A DNA stretch of 64,000 bases from Phytohabitans flavus. Lineage in GTDB: Bacteria; Actinomycetota; Actinomycetes; Mycobacteriales; Micromonosporaceae. Under the pieces are notes generated by a model. It saw nothing but the letters and a program-made list of their open reading frames with translations, made no database searches and had not been told where the DNA came from. Every line of letters begins with the position of its first letter. The first letter of the stretch is position 1. Positions 8,899 to 17,692 of the stretch are shown here, one piece after another. The stretch is taken from positions 2,712,001 through 2,776,000 of the forward strand of contig NZ_AP022870.1 of NCBI RefSeq assembly GCF_011764545.1, given 5' to 3'. The position numbers and the translations under genes were made by a program.

Positions 8899-9963
8899 TC
8901 ACGAGGCCACGCCCACGGTCATGCCCTCGGCGAGGCCGTCGCCGGTCACCTCGACCCGGCCGCCGGAGAACATCCCGGTCTCCACCGGGACGATCCGGGT
9001 GGTGGCGCCCTCGACGACCTGCACGCCGTACCCGCCCTCGGCGAGCGCGAGCAGGGCGGCGACCGGCACGCTCAGCACGTTCTCCCGCTTCTCCGCGGTG
9101 AACGAGACGTCCACCGCGGCCTGGTCGAGCGTGCCGAGGCCCTTCTGGTCGGCGAGCGAGACGGTCACCTCGAGCTTGGTCTCCGGCTCCTGCTCCTGGC
9201 CGCCGCCGCCCAGCTCGATGACGGTCTCGACGGCGGCGACCTTGCCCTGGGCGGTACGCCCGTCGGGCAGGGTGACGCTCACCGCCGTCCCCTTGCCGGC
9301 GAGCCGCTGCTGGTCCACGTCGAGGTCGACGGTGACCACCCTGGTGGTACCCGTGTAGGAGAGCACCGCCTGCCCGCCGGCCGCGTCGCCGACCTGCCCG
9401 CCCACCTCGTAGATCCGCACGTCGCCGGCGGCGTACGCGACGCGCCCGACCTCGACGGTGCCGGTCTCCTCGATGCCGAGGTCCTCCTGCCACTCGCGCA
9501 CCGCGTCGGCCGTGGAGTCGGAGTACTCGTCGTCGACCGTGAAGCCGTCGTAGCCGAGCGCGGCGAGGTTCTGCTCGAACTGCTTCACGTCCGCGCCCTC
9601 GACGCCCGGCGCGAGCGGCCGGTACGACGGGAGCGTGCCGCGCAGCAGCACCACCGGCGTGTCGTCGACGCCGTAGAGCCGCTGGCCCCGCTTGACCGTC
9701 GAGCCGGCCGAGGGCAGCCAGGTGACGGTGCCGCGGAGGCGGGGCGTGACCGCGGTCTCGGTGCCGTACCCGAGCGTGCCGTCCACCGTCTCGGTGTCCG
9801 TCAGGGTGGAGCGCTGTACCTGGGCCGTGGCCGGCGGCAGGGTGCTGGCGCCGGCCGTACCACTGTCGCCGCCATCGAGGGTGACCGCCGCCGCCGTACC
9901 GCCCGCCGCGGCGACCGCGACCCCCGCGACAAGCAGCGCCCGGCCGCGCTTGCGAACGCTCAT
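8899..9963 (-). CDS. Membrane-fusion adaptor with peptidoglycan-binding domain, partner of the ABC exporter
   Basis: A 354-residue protein with an N-terminal membrane anchor ([15 protein letters not shown]). A barrel-sandwich/HlyD-like region follows, interrupted by a PG_binding_1-type domain (about 110-165: [15 protein letters not shown] ... [13 protein letters not shown]), then C-terminal beta domains ([28 protein letters not shown]). The start at 9963 (MSVRKRG) is chosen because the upstream continuation is repeat DNA. Adaptors of this type in actinobacteria sit with MacB-like ABC genes and bridge the membrane and wall. Gene order ATPase-permease downstream of the adaptor supports a single transcription unit. 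Confidence 0.88.
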   Translation of the reverse strand: MSVRKRGRALLVAGVAVAAAGGTAAAVTLDGGDSGTAGASTLPPATAQVQRSTLTDTETVDGTLGYGTETAVTPRLRGTVTWLPSAGSTVKRGQRLYGVDDTPVVLLRGTLPSYRPLAPGVEGADVKQFEQNLAALGYDGFTVDDEYSDSTADAVREWQEDLGIEETGTVEVGRVAYAAGDVRIYEVGGQVGDAAGGQAVLSYTGTTRVVTVDLDVDQQRLAGKGTAVSVTLPDGRTAQGKVAAVETVIELGGGGQEQEPETKLEVTVSLADQKGLGTLDQAAVDVSFTAEKRENVLSVPVAALLALAEGGYGVQVVEGATTRIVPVETGMFSGGRVEVTGDGLAEGMTVGVAS

Positions 9964-10039
9964 GGCCGTCCTCGCTTCGCTGCGGGCGGCCATGAGGCTC
10001 CAAAGGCGCTGTGCCTGATGATTCGCTCGCTTCGCTCGC
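9964..10039. repeat. Palindromic intergenic repeat
   Basis: Two nested dyads lie here: CATGGCCG ... CGGCCATG around CCTCGCTTCGCTGCGG (about 9961-9994), and ATGATTCGCTCGC ... GCGAGCGAATCAT-like symmetry around 10017-10042 (ATTCGCTCGCTTCGCTCGCTCAT). The second matches the repeats in the 8778-8898 gap. It may fold in RNA between the lipoprotein and adaptor genes. Confidence 0.5.
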
Positions 10040-10588
10040 TCATCCGCCGCTCCCCGGCGGTACCGGGCGCAGCTTCTCGCAGGCCTTCTGCGCGGCCGCG
10101 AACTTCGGGTCGTTCGGGTCCAGACCGCTGTCGGGCCCGCCGCGGAGCATGATGCCGCCGGTCTCCGGGTCCGGGTCGGGGAAGGCGGTGATGCCGTTGT
10201 CGCGCATGCACTTCGAGTACTGGCGGGACCTCTCGAGGCGTTCCGGATCGGCCTTCGGCAGCTCGCCGCCGTTCGGCATGAGGTGGCGGCACTTGGCCAT
10301 CGCGGCCTCGACCTTGGCCGGGTCGGTCCCCTGGAACCGGAGCTGGATCCCCTGGCCGGGTTCCGGGTCCTGCATCTCGATGCCCTCGCCGCGCATGCAC
10401 TCGGTGAACTCGAGCATCGCCTCGTAGTTGTCCTTGCTGGCCGATGGGCTGGCGCCCGCCGCGGCGGCGGGTGTGCCGCCCGCGGAGGCGATCCCACCGT
10501 CGCCGCCGTCGTCCCCGCCGCAGCCGGCGAGCGCGAGGGCTGCCGAGCACGCGACCGCCGCCGCGACCGCCCATGCCGAACGTCTCAT
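10040..10588 (-). CDS. Small secreted lipoprotein with repeated Cys-Met-Arg motifs
   Basis: A 182-residue product with lipobox ALAGC and a Gly/Asp/Ala-rich tether. Two similar segments each hold CMR..GI (ECMRGEGIEMQDP and KCMRDNGITAFPDP) plus paired cysteines (AKCRH, KACEKL). Proteins of this kind are common next to actinobacterial MacB-adaptor-two-component sets, but their role is unknown. The start at 10588 follows GGGAG at a good spacing. It is divergent from the response regulator gene and lies upstream of the adaptor, so it probably heads the export operon. Confidence 0.8.
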   Translation of the reverse strand: MRRSAWAVAAAVACSAALALAGCGGDDGGDGGIASAGGTPAAAAGASPSASKDNYEAMLEFTECMRGEGIEMQDPEPGQGIQLRFQGTDPAKVEAAMAKCRHLMPNGGELPKADPERLERSRQYSKCMRDNGITAFPDPDPETGGIMLRGGPDSGLDPNDPKFAAAQKACEKLRPVPPGSGG

Positions 10589-10665
10589 CGTCACTCCCTG
10601 TCCGGGCCGGCCCCGATGGCCGGCGACCGGTCACGAGTGAACGCGGCGGCGCGTTACCCGGCGGT

Positions 10666-10687
10666 TTCCGCGGCCGTTAACGCGGAA
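10666..10687. promoter_or_regulatory. Inverted repeat in the lipoprotein/response-regulator divergent promoter
   Basis: TTCCGCG (10666-10672) and CGCGGAA (10681-10687) are perfect arms around GCCGTTAA, 30 bases before the response regulator start and 80 bases before the lipoprotein start. It is a candidate binding site for the neighbouring OmpR-type regulator. Confidence 0.4.
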
Positions 10688-10716
10688 CGAACATGACCGT
10701 CGGCGATCATTGAGCG

Positions 10717-11373
10717 ATGCGTGTACTGGTCGTCGAGGACGAGCGGCTGCTCGCCGACCTCATCGCCCGCTGGCTGCGGGGCGAGGCCCATGCCGTGGAC
10801 GTGGCGTACGACGGCGACGCCGCGCTGGAACGGCTGGGCGTCAACGACTACGACGTGGTGGTGCTCGACCGCGACCTGCCGGTCGTGCACGGCGACGACG
10901 TGTGCCGGGCGCTCGTCGACTCCGGCGCGCAGGCCCGGGTGCTGATGCTCACCGCGGCGGCCGAGGTCGGCGACCGGGTGGCCGGGCTCTCCCTCGGCGC
11001 GGACGACTACCTGCCCAAACCGTTCGCCTTCGCCGAGCTCGCCGCGCGTGTGCTGGCCCTCGGCCGGCGGTCCCGGCCGGCCGCGCCGCCGGTGCTCAAC
11101 CGCGCCGGCATCACGGTGGACCTGCCGCGGCGTGAGGTGTACCGGAACGGGCGGTACGTGGCACTGTCCCGGAAGGAGTTCGCGACGCTGGCCGAGCTGA
11201 TGCGGGCGGACGGCGCGGTGGTGAGCGCCGAGCACCTGCTGGAGAAGGTGTGGGACGAGCACGCCGACCCGTTCACGGCAGCGGTGCGGGTAACGATCCT
11301 CAAGCTGCGCCGCAAGCTCGGCGACCCGCCGATCGTGGAGACGGTGCCGGGCGACGGGTACGTGATCCGATGA
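10717..11373 (+). CDS. OmpR-family response regulator
   Basis: A 218-residue two-component regulator. The receiver domain has acidic residues ED (8-9), phosphoacceptor Asp51 (VVLDRDLP), and the switch Thr and conserved Lys (YLPKPF). The C-terminal winged helix (about 125-218) ends VETVPGDGYVIR, typical of OmpR/PhoB DNA-binding domains. Its stop overlaps the kinase start (ATGA). Divergence from the lipoprotein-adaptor-ABC genes suggests it controls them in response to envelope or antimicrobial stress. Confidence 0.95.
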   Translation: MRVLVVEDERLLADLIARWLRGEAHAVDVAYDGDAALERLGVNDYDVVVLDRDLPVVHGDDVCRALVDSGAQARVLMLTAAAEVGDRVAGLSLGADDYLPKPFAFAELAARVLALGRRSRPAAPPVLNRAGITVDLPRREVYRNGRYVALSRKEFATLAELMRADGAVVSAEHLLEKVWDEHADPFTAAVRVTILKLRRKLGDPPIVETVPGDGYVIR

Positions 11374-12536
11374 GCCGGCTCACGATCCGGGCGCGGCTGA
11401 CCGTGCTGTACGGCGGGCTGCTGTTCGTCGCCGGCGCGGTGCTTGTCGCGGTCATGTACGTGCTGGTCAGCACCCGCCTGCCGACCACGATGAAGCTGCT
11501 CACCACCCGTACCGGCACGCCGGACCAGCCGCTGCCGAACGCGGACCAACTCTACGCGAACGAGCTGCCCGCCAAGCTGCGCGAGGCGGCCCTGAACGAC
11601 ATGCTCACCACCGGCATCGTGTCGCTGGTGCTTGTCACGACCGTGGCGGTGGCGTTCGGGTGGCTGCTGGCCGGGCGGGCGCTCCAGCCGCTGCACCGGA
11701 TCACCGAGACCGCGCACCGGATCGCGGCCGCGCCCGCCGCCGACCGTGGGCTGCACGAGCGCATCGCGCTGGCCGGGCCGCCCGACGAGATCAAGGAGCT
11801 GGCCGACACGTTCGACACGATGCTGGAACGGCTGGACCGCTCCTTCGACGGCCAGCGCCGCTTCGTGGCGAACGCCTCGCACGAGCTGCGCACCCCGCTC
11901 ACGCTGAGCCGGGCGGTGCTGGAGTACGCCGCCCACCGCGACGCCCTCCCGCCCGAGGTACGGCAGCTGACCGAGCTGCTGCTCGACATCAACCTGCGGC
12001 ACGAGCGGCTGATCAACGGGCTGCTGCTGCTCGCCCGTACCGACAACGACATGCTCGACAAGAGCCCTGTCGACCTGGCCGACGTGGTCGAGCACACGGT
12101 CACCCACCTGGCACCGGAGGCGAAGAAGGCGGACGTGAGCGTGGGCGGCGAGCCCGAGCCCGCGCCGACTCTCGGCGACCCGGTGCTGCTCGAACGCCTC
12201 GTGCAGAACCTCGTCGAGAACGGCATCCGGCACAATGCGGGCCCCGACGGCTGGGTGCGGGTCGCCTGCCGCACGCTGCCCGACGGCCTCGTGGAGCTCA
12301 CGGTGACCAACTCCGGGCCGGTCATCCCCCGGTACGAGATCCCGGGGCTGTTCGAGCCGTTCCGCCGGTACGGCGCCGAGCGCGTCGACCGCGACCGTGG
12401 CGCCGGCCTCGGCCTGTCGATCGTGCGGTCGGTCGCCCGGGCACACGGCGGCGAGGTCACCGCCGAGCCACGCGACGGCGGCGGGCTGCTCGTCCGCGTT
12501 ACGTTGCCCGCCGAACGGGACCACAACGTGGCATGA
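11370..12536 (+). CDS. Sensor histidine kinase
   Basis: A 388-residue membrane kinase. Helix 1 is about 12-35 and helix 2 about 80-101, with a short ~45-residue extracytoplasmic loop. HAMP follows (about 102-155), then the H-box FVANASHELRTPL with phosphorylated His171. The ATP-binding domain carries the N-box (QNLVENGIRHN), a G1-like segment in modified form and G2 (GAGLGLSIV). The small loop implies sensing within the membrane or by protein contact. It is translationally coupled to the response regulator upstream. Confidence 0.95.
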   Translation: MSRLTIRARLTVLYGGLLFVAGAVLVAVMYVLVSTRLPTTMKLLTTRTGTPDQPLPNADQLYANELPAKLREAALNDMLTTGIVSLVLVTTVAVAFGWLLAGRALQPLHRITETAHRIAAAPAADRGLHERIALAGPPDEIKELADTFDTMLERLDRSFDGQRRFVANASHELRTPLTLSRAVLEYAAHRDALPPEVRQLTELLLDINLRHERLINGLLLLARTDNDMLDKSPVDLADVVEHTVTHLAPEAKKADVSVGGEPEPAPTLGDPVLLERLVQNLVENGIRHNAGPDGWVRVACRTLPDGLVELTVTNSGPVIPRYEIPGLFEPFRRYGAERVDRDRGAGLGLSIVRSVARAHGGEVTAEPRDGGGLLVRVTLPAERDHNVA

Positions 12537-12543
12537 TCGGCAG

Positions 12544-13604
12544 ATGTCGGCCACTGTCGAGGGGGACCGCCTGGACCTCTTCGTGGCTGGCATCGTCTAC
12601 CTCGACATCATCTTCACCGGCCTGCCGGAGCTGCCCGCGCCCGGTACCGAGGTGTGGACGCACGGCATGGGCTCCAGCCCCGGCGGCATCGCCAACCTCG
12701 CGGTCGCGGCCAGCCGGCTCGGCGTCCGCACCGGGCTCAGCTCGCCGATGAGCTCCGACGCGTACGGGGAGTTCTGCTGGCAGATCCTCTCCCGTGAGGA
12801 GAACGTGGACCTCTCCGCCTCCCGCCGCTTCGACGACTGGCACTCGCCGGTGACGGTGTCGCTGGCGTACGAGCGGGACCGCAGCATGATCACACACGGT
12901 CACCCCGCCCGGCCACCGTCGACGGCCTGGTCGGCGAGCTGCCCGCGGCCCGCAGCGCGTACGTCAGCCTGGAGCGGGAGCCGGTGCCCTGGGTCCGCCG
13001 CGCGCAGCGGGCCGGCACGCTCGTCTTCGCGGACGCCGGCTGGGACGCCACCGGCAGCTGGTCCGCCGAGGCGCTCTCGGTGCTCGACCACTGCCACGCG
13101 TTCCTGCCGAACGCGGTCGAGGCGATGCGCTACACGCACACCGGCAGCCCGGACGCCGCGCTGCGTGCCCTGGCCGAGCGGGTACCCGTCGCGGTGGTGA
13201 CCTGCGGTCCGGCCGGCGCGCTCGCGCTCGACGGCCGTACGGGCGAGGAGGCGTCGGTGCCCGGCATCCCGGTCGAGGCGCTGGACCCGACCGGCGCCGG
13301 CGACGTCTTCGGGGCCGGGTTCGTCACCGGTACGCTCGCCGGCTGGCCCCTCGGGGACCGGCTCGCGTTCGCCAACCTTGTGGCCGCGCTGTCGGTGCAG
13401 CACTTCGGCGGCTCGCTGTCCGCGCCCGGCTGGGGCGACATCGCCGACTGGTGGCGCACCACCAGGACCCGCGCCACCCGCGGCCACGCCGAAGCCGAGG
13501 TAGCCCGCAGATACGCCTTCCTAGACGAAGTAATCCCGACGGGCCAAATCCGCCAGGTCCGCCGCGCCACCGCGACAATCGCGCGCCTCTCCGACGCCCG
13601 CTGA
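12544..13604 (+). pseudogene. PfkB-family carbohydrate kinase, frameshifted as sequenced
   Basis: It starts MSATVEGDRLDLFVAG with the PfkB motif 1 region GMGSSPGGIANLAVAASRLG, and keeps frame to about 12900 (RSMITHG). After the C-rich stretch 12901-12915 the sense continues in the next frame (ATVDGLVGELPAARSAYVSL) to the stop at 13604. Motif 2 with the catalytic Asp is intact (DPTGAGDVFGAGF). One inserted base gives a normal ~353-residue ribokinase-like sugar or nucleoside kinase. It starts eight bases after the histidine kinase stop, so it may be read through from that operon. The substrate is unknown. Confidence 0.85.
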
Positions 13605-13613
13605 TCCCTTCGC

Positions 13614-13677
13614 GGTTGATCAGGGAGTTGGTGGGCGTGTCGAGCGGCGCGTCGCTCCACAAAGTCCCTGATCAACC
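13614..13677. repeat. 64-bp palindromic element, copy 1
   Basis: Perfect 13-base terminal arms GGTTGATCAGGGA (13614-13626) and complement (13665-13677) surround an imperfectly self-complementary core. A second 64-bp copy at 22870-22933 is nearly identical. Both lie between convergent genes. See findings. Confidence 0.8.
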
Positions 13678-13685
13678 CCCCACCA

Positions 13686-16178
13686 TCACGCGGGGACGAG
13701 GCGGAGGGTGTGTTTGGATTCTTTGCGGATGGTTTCGCGGGTCCAGCGCATCGGGAGTAGCTCACCTCTGCGCCACGGGCCGAACTGGTCGGCGTAGTGG
13801 GGGCTGAAGGCGTGGCCTGAGTTGCCGCTCAGCTGTACCCACCGCGAGCCGTCCAGGTTGCCGAGGTCCACCACCATCCGCATGGACGGGACCGCGTCGA
13901 CCTCGTAGCCGGCGGCGGCGTCCCAGCCCGTGGCGTTCACAATGGACGAACCGCCGGCGACCGGCTCGGGGCCGCGGTTGAAGAGCCACTCGATCGGGCC
14001 GACGCCGGACTCGCCGAAGCTCTGGTTGCGCAGTACGAGCGTGTGCAGGTCGCCCCAGCGCCACGCCGCAGGATCGTCCCCCAAGCGGTCGGTCAGCTCG
14101 GCGGACGCGTCCGCGAGGGCCGCCGAGAGCATCTGGTCCATTGTCTCCACGGCGGGCGTACCGCGGTCGTCCCACCACGGCGACGACGGCTTCTCCAGCA
14201 AGCCGCGGACGACCTCCCACCACCGGTCGCCGCCGTCCGCCTTGTGGCCGGCCGGCAGCTCGTCGAACGTCCGCGCGAGCAGTGCCCGCCACACCGCGTT
14301 GAAGTACGCGGCCGGCGCCGAGTCGACCGGCTGCTGGTAGTCCCAGCCGCGGAGCAGGTCGCGGGCGGCGCCGTCGAAGGGCACGCGCAGCAGGTGCGGT
14401 ACGAGCACCGGCGCCAGCGCGTTGTACCCGTCCATCTGCATCCGCCCCACGTCGTCCACAGTCACCATGCGGCCGGCCTGCTCGACGAGCTGGTTGATGC
14501 GCTCGGAGCGGTAGCCGTACGACCAGTCGTGGGTGAACATGTACGGGTAGCCGGAGCCGATCACCGCCTGGTTCGCGGTGACGACGTACCCCTGCGCCGG
14601 GTTGAGCACGCTGGGCAGCTCGTCGAACGGGATGTAGGACTGCCAGCCGTACTCCGGATCCCATCCCGGTGCTGGCCACCGCCCGTCGCCCTTGCCCCGC
14701 ACCGGGATGCGGCCGGGTGCCTGGTAGCCGATGTTGCCGGCCACGTCCGCGTACACGAGGTTCTGCGCGGGCACCTCGAACCGCGCGGCCGCCGCCCGGA
14801 AGCTCGTCCAGTCGCGGGCCCGGTTAAGTGCGAAGAGCGCGTCGACGGTGCGGCCCGGGTCGAGGGCGGTCCAGCGCAGCGCCACCGCGTACCGGCCGCC
14901 GACCTCGCGCAGCTCGGCCGAGGCGTCGGAGAGCAGCGGCCCGTTCCGGCTGGTCCGGACGGTGATCGTCACCGGCCCACCGCCGGCGACCTTGATGGTC
15001 TCGGTCTGCTTGGTGAGGTCCTGCCAGCCGGGGCCGACCCGCACCTTGTCGCCGTCGACCTCCTCCAGGTAGAGGTCGGTGACGTCCGGGCCGAGGTTGG
15101 TGAAGCCCCACGCGATCGCGTCGTTGTGGCCGATCACCACACCAGGCACCCCGGCGAACGTGAACCCGGACACGTCGAACCCGCATTCGCAGTGCAGCCC
15201 GGCCTGGAACCAGATGCCCGGCATGCTCGGCGCCAGGTGCGGGTCGTTGGCGAGCAGCGGCTTGCCGCTCGACGTGCGGTTGCCGGCGATCACCCAGGAG
15301 TTGGAGCCGAGGCCGGTGCCCTGGCGACCGAGGAGCGCCGGCAGGTCCGCGAGGCCGTCGCGCACCGCGGCCAGCGCGGGCAGCCAGCCGCCTCCGGCGC
15401 CACCAGAGTCCACGGCGTCCGCGGCCACGAACGCGCCGCGGGTCACCTGCCCGCCGCCGAGGATGGGCTTGTTCCGCGCTTCCGGGTACGGCGGGTACAG
15501 CTCGCCGACCTGGTCCCTGGTGAGCCCGCCGCCGGCGAGGACGGCCCGCTCGATCTCGTCGGTCATGTTGCCGCGCAGGTCCCAGGCCATCGCCTTGAGC
15601 CAGGCGAGGCTGTCCACCGGGCTCCACCGTTCGATCTTGTAGCCGCGGGTGGTGAGGCCCAGCACCGTGTACTCCAGGCTCACGTCGCCGCTTGGGTCGC
15701 CGCCGCCGTGCTGGTCGAGCCAGGCGTTGACCCCGTCCGCGTACGCCTGGAGGAAGCCTCGGCTCTCCTCCGAGATGATCCCCCACTCCCGCTCGGCGAC
15801 CCGGCGCCAGCCGAGCGTGCGCAGGTACGTGTCGGTCTCCAGCTGGTCGCGGCCGAACAGCTCGCTCAGCCGGCCGGCGGTCACGTGGCGGCGGAAGTCC
15901 ATCTCCCAGAAGCGCTCCTCGGCGTGCACGTACCCCTGGGCGCGGAACAGGTCCGGGGCGGTGCCGGCGTAGATCTGCGGCACCCCGTACGCGTCGCGGT
16001 ACACGGTCACCTCGGCGGCGAGCCCGGGCAGCGACTGCTCCCCGTCGTACTCGGGGAAGGAGCGGCGGACCGTCCACACCGAGAGCAGCCCGGCCACGAC
16101 GGCTAGCGCGGTGAGCCCGGCCAGACCGATAAGCGCGATCCGCCCGATCTTCCGCCACCGCCGGCGCCGCTCGCTCAT
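13686..16178 (-). CDS. Penicillin acylase family (Ntn) hydrolase, membrane-anchored
   Basis: An 830-residue precursor with a single N-terminal membrane helix (about 12-35) after a basic start. The alpha-chain region runs to about 290. The autocatalytic cleavage/nucleophile motif GSNSW places Ser292 as the new beta-chain N-terminus, followed by NDPHL and the oxyanion and Asn motifs expected of the family. Substrates in this family include beta-lactams, acyl-homoserine lactones and acylated lipopeptides, and the sequence does not decide between them. The length is normal. It is convergent with the PfkB gene and shares the palindromic element as probable terminator. The MocR gene lies 10 bases upstream on the same strand. 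Confidence 0.93.
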   Translation of the reverse strand: MSERRRRWRKIGRIALIGLAGLTALAVVAGLLSVWTVRRSFPEYDGEQSLPGLAAEVTVYRDAYGVPQIYAGTAPDLFRAQGYVHAEERFWEMDFRRHVTAGRLSELFGRDQLETDTYLRTLGWRRVAEREWGIISEESRGFLQAYADGVNAWLDQHGGGDPSGDVSLEYTVLGLTTRGYKIERWSPVDSLAWLKAMAWDLRGNMTDEIERAVLAGGGLTRDQVGELYPPYPEARNKPILGGGQVTRGAFVAADAVDSGGAGGGWLPALAAVRDGLADLPALLGRQGTGLGSNSWVIAGNRTSSGKPLLANDPHLAPSMPGIWFQAGLHCECGFDVSGFTFAGVPGVVIGHNDAIAWGFTNLGPDVTDLYLEEVDGDKVRVGPGWQDLTKQTETIKVAGGGPVTITVRTSRNGPLLSDASAELREVGGRYAVALRWTALDPGRTVDALFALNRARDWTSFRAAAARFEVPAQNLVYADVAGNIGYQAPGRIPVRGKGDGRWPAPGWDPEYGWQSYIPFDELPSVLNPAQGYVVTANQAVIGSGYPYMFTHDWSYGYRSERINQLVEQAGRMVTVDDVGRMQMDGYNALAPVLVPHLLRVPFDGAARDLLRGWDYQQPVDSAPAAYFNAVWRALLARTFDELPAGHKADGGDRWWEVVRGLLEKPSSPWWDDRGTPAVETMDQMLSAALADASAELTDRLGDDPAAWRWGDLHTLVLRNQSFGESGVGPIEWLFNRGPEPVAGGSSIVNATGWDAAAGYEVDAVPSMRMVVDLGNLDGSRWVQLSGNSGHAFSPHYADQFGPWRRGELLPMRWTRETIRKESKHTLRLVPA

Positions 16179-16187
16179 GGCGCCGCA

Positions 16188-17603
16188 TCATATGCGCAGG
16201 ACACCCGATCCGCTGATCAGGTCGGCGACCGCCGCGACACCGGTTTCGATCGCCCGCTCGCCGAGGTTGCCGAAGCCCAGCACGAGCTGGCCGGGCGTGG
16301 TGGCGCCGGACAGCCGGAAGGCGCTCATGCCGTACAGCCCTACCGACCGCGCCCGCGCCGCCGCGACGACGTCCTCCTCATGTACGCCCGCGGGCAGGTG
16401 GGCCACCGCGTGGAAGCCGGCCGCCAGCCCGGTCAGCCGTACCCCCGGCGCGTGCCGGGCGAGCGCGTCGACAAGCGTCCGGCGCCGGCTCGCGTAGACA
16501 CCGCGCAGGCGACGCAGGTGCCGGTCGTACCGGCCGGACTCGATCAGCCGGGCGAGCGCGAGCTGGTCGAGGACCGGCGAGCCGCGGTCGCTGAGCCGCT
16601 TCTCCTCGACGATCCCGGCGGTGAGGTGCGGCGGGCACACCACCCAGCCGAGCCGCATCGCCGGCGCGAGGGACGTGCTGACCGTGCCGAGCAGCACGAC
16701 CCGGCCGGCGGCGATGCCCTGGAGCGTGCCGACGGGCTCCCGGTCGTACCGGAACTCGGCGTCGTAGTCGTCCTCCACGATCACGGCGTCCCGCTCGGCG
16801 GCCCAGGCGGCCAGCGCGTGCCGGCGGTCGGGGGCGAGCACCACGCCGGTCGGCGACTGGTGGGCCGGCGTGAGCACCACGGCGGTCGCGCCGCTGCGGG
16901 CCAGCGCGGACACGTCGATGCCGCCCTCGTCCACCGGTACAGGTACCACCTCGAAGCCGAGCCGGGTGGCGACGGTGAGCGGCTCCCCCTGGCCGTACCC
17001 GGGATCCTCGAACGCGACAGTGCGCGCGCCGGCGCTGAAGATGACCCGCAGGGCCAGCCCGAGTCCCTGGGCGAAGCCCGCGCAGACCACGATGTCGGCC
17101 GGGTCCGCGACGGCGGCCCGCGCCCGGCGGAGGTAGCCGGCCAGCACCGCGCGGAGGGTGCGGTCGCCGCGCGGGTCTGGGTAGTGGAGGTCGGCGGCCG
17201 GCACCGCGCGGCAGGCCTCGCGGACCGCCCACGCCCAGTCGGCGCGCGGGAAGCTGGCCAGGTCGGGCACGCCGGGCGCGAAGTCGATCTCCAGCCGCTC
17301 GGGGACGACGATCGCCGGGCGGGCGGCCGGGGCGGGCGCCGGGGTCGCCGCCACCCGGGTGGCCGAGCCGCCCCGCGCGGTCAGGTATCCCTCGGCGAGG
17401 AGCTGGCCGTAGCAGTCCTGCACGAGGCCGCGCGAGACGCCGAGCTGCCGGGCCAGGTCGCGCGACGACGGCAGCCGCTCGCCGGGACGCAGCCGTCCCG
17501 AGCGGATCGCCGCGCGCAGCCCGCCCTCCAGCTGCGCCCGGAGCGGCTCCGGGCCAGCCCGGTCGAGCGGCGGCAGCCCCCAACCGGCCCACTCGATCGA
17601 CAC
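16188..17603 (-). CDS. MocR/PdxR-type GntR regulator whose PLP lysine is replaced by threonine
   Basis: A 471-residue fusion of a GntR winged helix (about 15-82; RLPSSRDLARQLGVSR) with a fold-type-I aminotransferase domain (about 105-465). The domain keeps the PLP-contacting Asp and Tyr (DDYDAEFRY, 278-286), Asn-loop region and Arg motif. The lysine that should form the Schiff base, normally in an S-K-(T/S)-L-A-P motif, is Thr310 here (GTVSTSLAPAMRLGW; codon ACG at 16674-16676). Such a protein could bind DNA but not hold PLP as an internal aldimine. MocR regulators usually act on nearby transport or vitamin B6/GABA genes. The targets here are unclear; the alpha/beta hydrolase gene lies upstream on the same strand. 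Confidence 0.9.
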   Translation of the reverse strand: MSIEWAGWGLPPLDRAGPEPLRAQLEGGLRAAIRSGRLRPGERLPSSRDLARQLGVSRGLVQDCYGQLLAEGYLTARGGSATRVAATPAPAPAARPAIVVPERLEIDFAPGVPDLASFPRADWAWAVREACRAVPAADLHYPDPRGDRTLRAVLAGYLRRARAAVADPADIVVCAGFAQGLGLALRVIFSAGARTVAFEDPGYGQGEPLTVATRLGFEVVPVPVDEGGIDVSALARSGATAVVLTPAHQSPTGVVLAPDRRHALAAWAAERDAVIVEDDYDAEFRYDREPVGTLQGIAAGRVVLLGTVSTSLAPAMRLGWVVCPPHLTAGIVEEKRLSDRGSPVLDQLALARLIESGRYDRHLRRLRGVYASRRRTLVDALARHAPGVRLTGLAAGFHAVAHLPAGVHEEDVVAAARARSVGLYGMSAFRLSGATTPGQLVLGFGNLGERAIETGVAAVADLISGSGVLRI

Positions 17604-17692
17604 AGGACTGGAGCCTAGCGGGGCCGGGCGCCGTGCCCGACCCCTCGCTTGTCCCCGGTGCCTGTTTCTGTGGAGGGCCGAGGCGACAGGCG

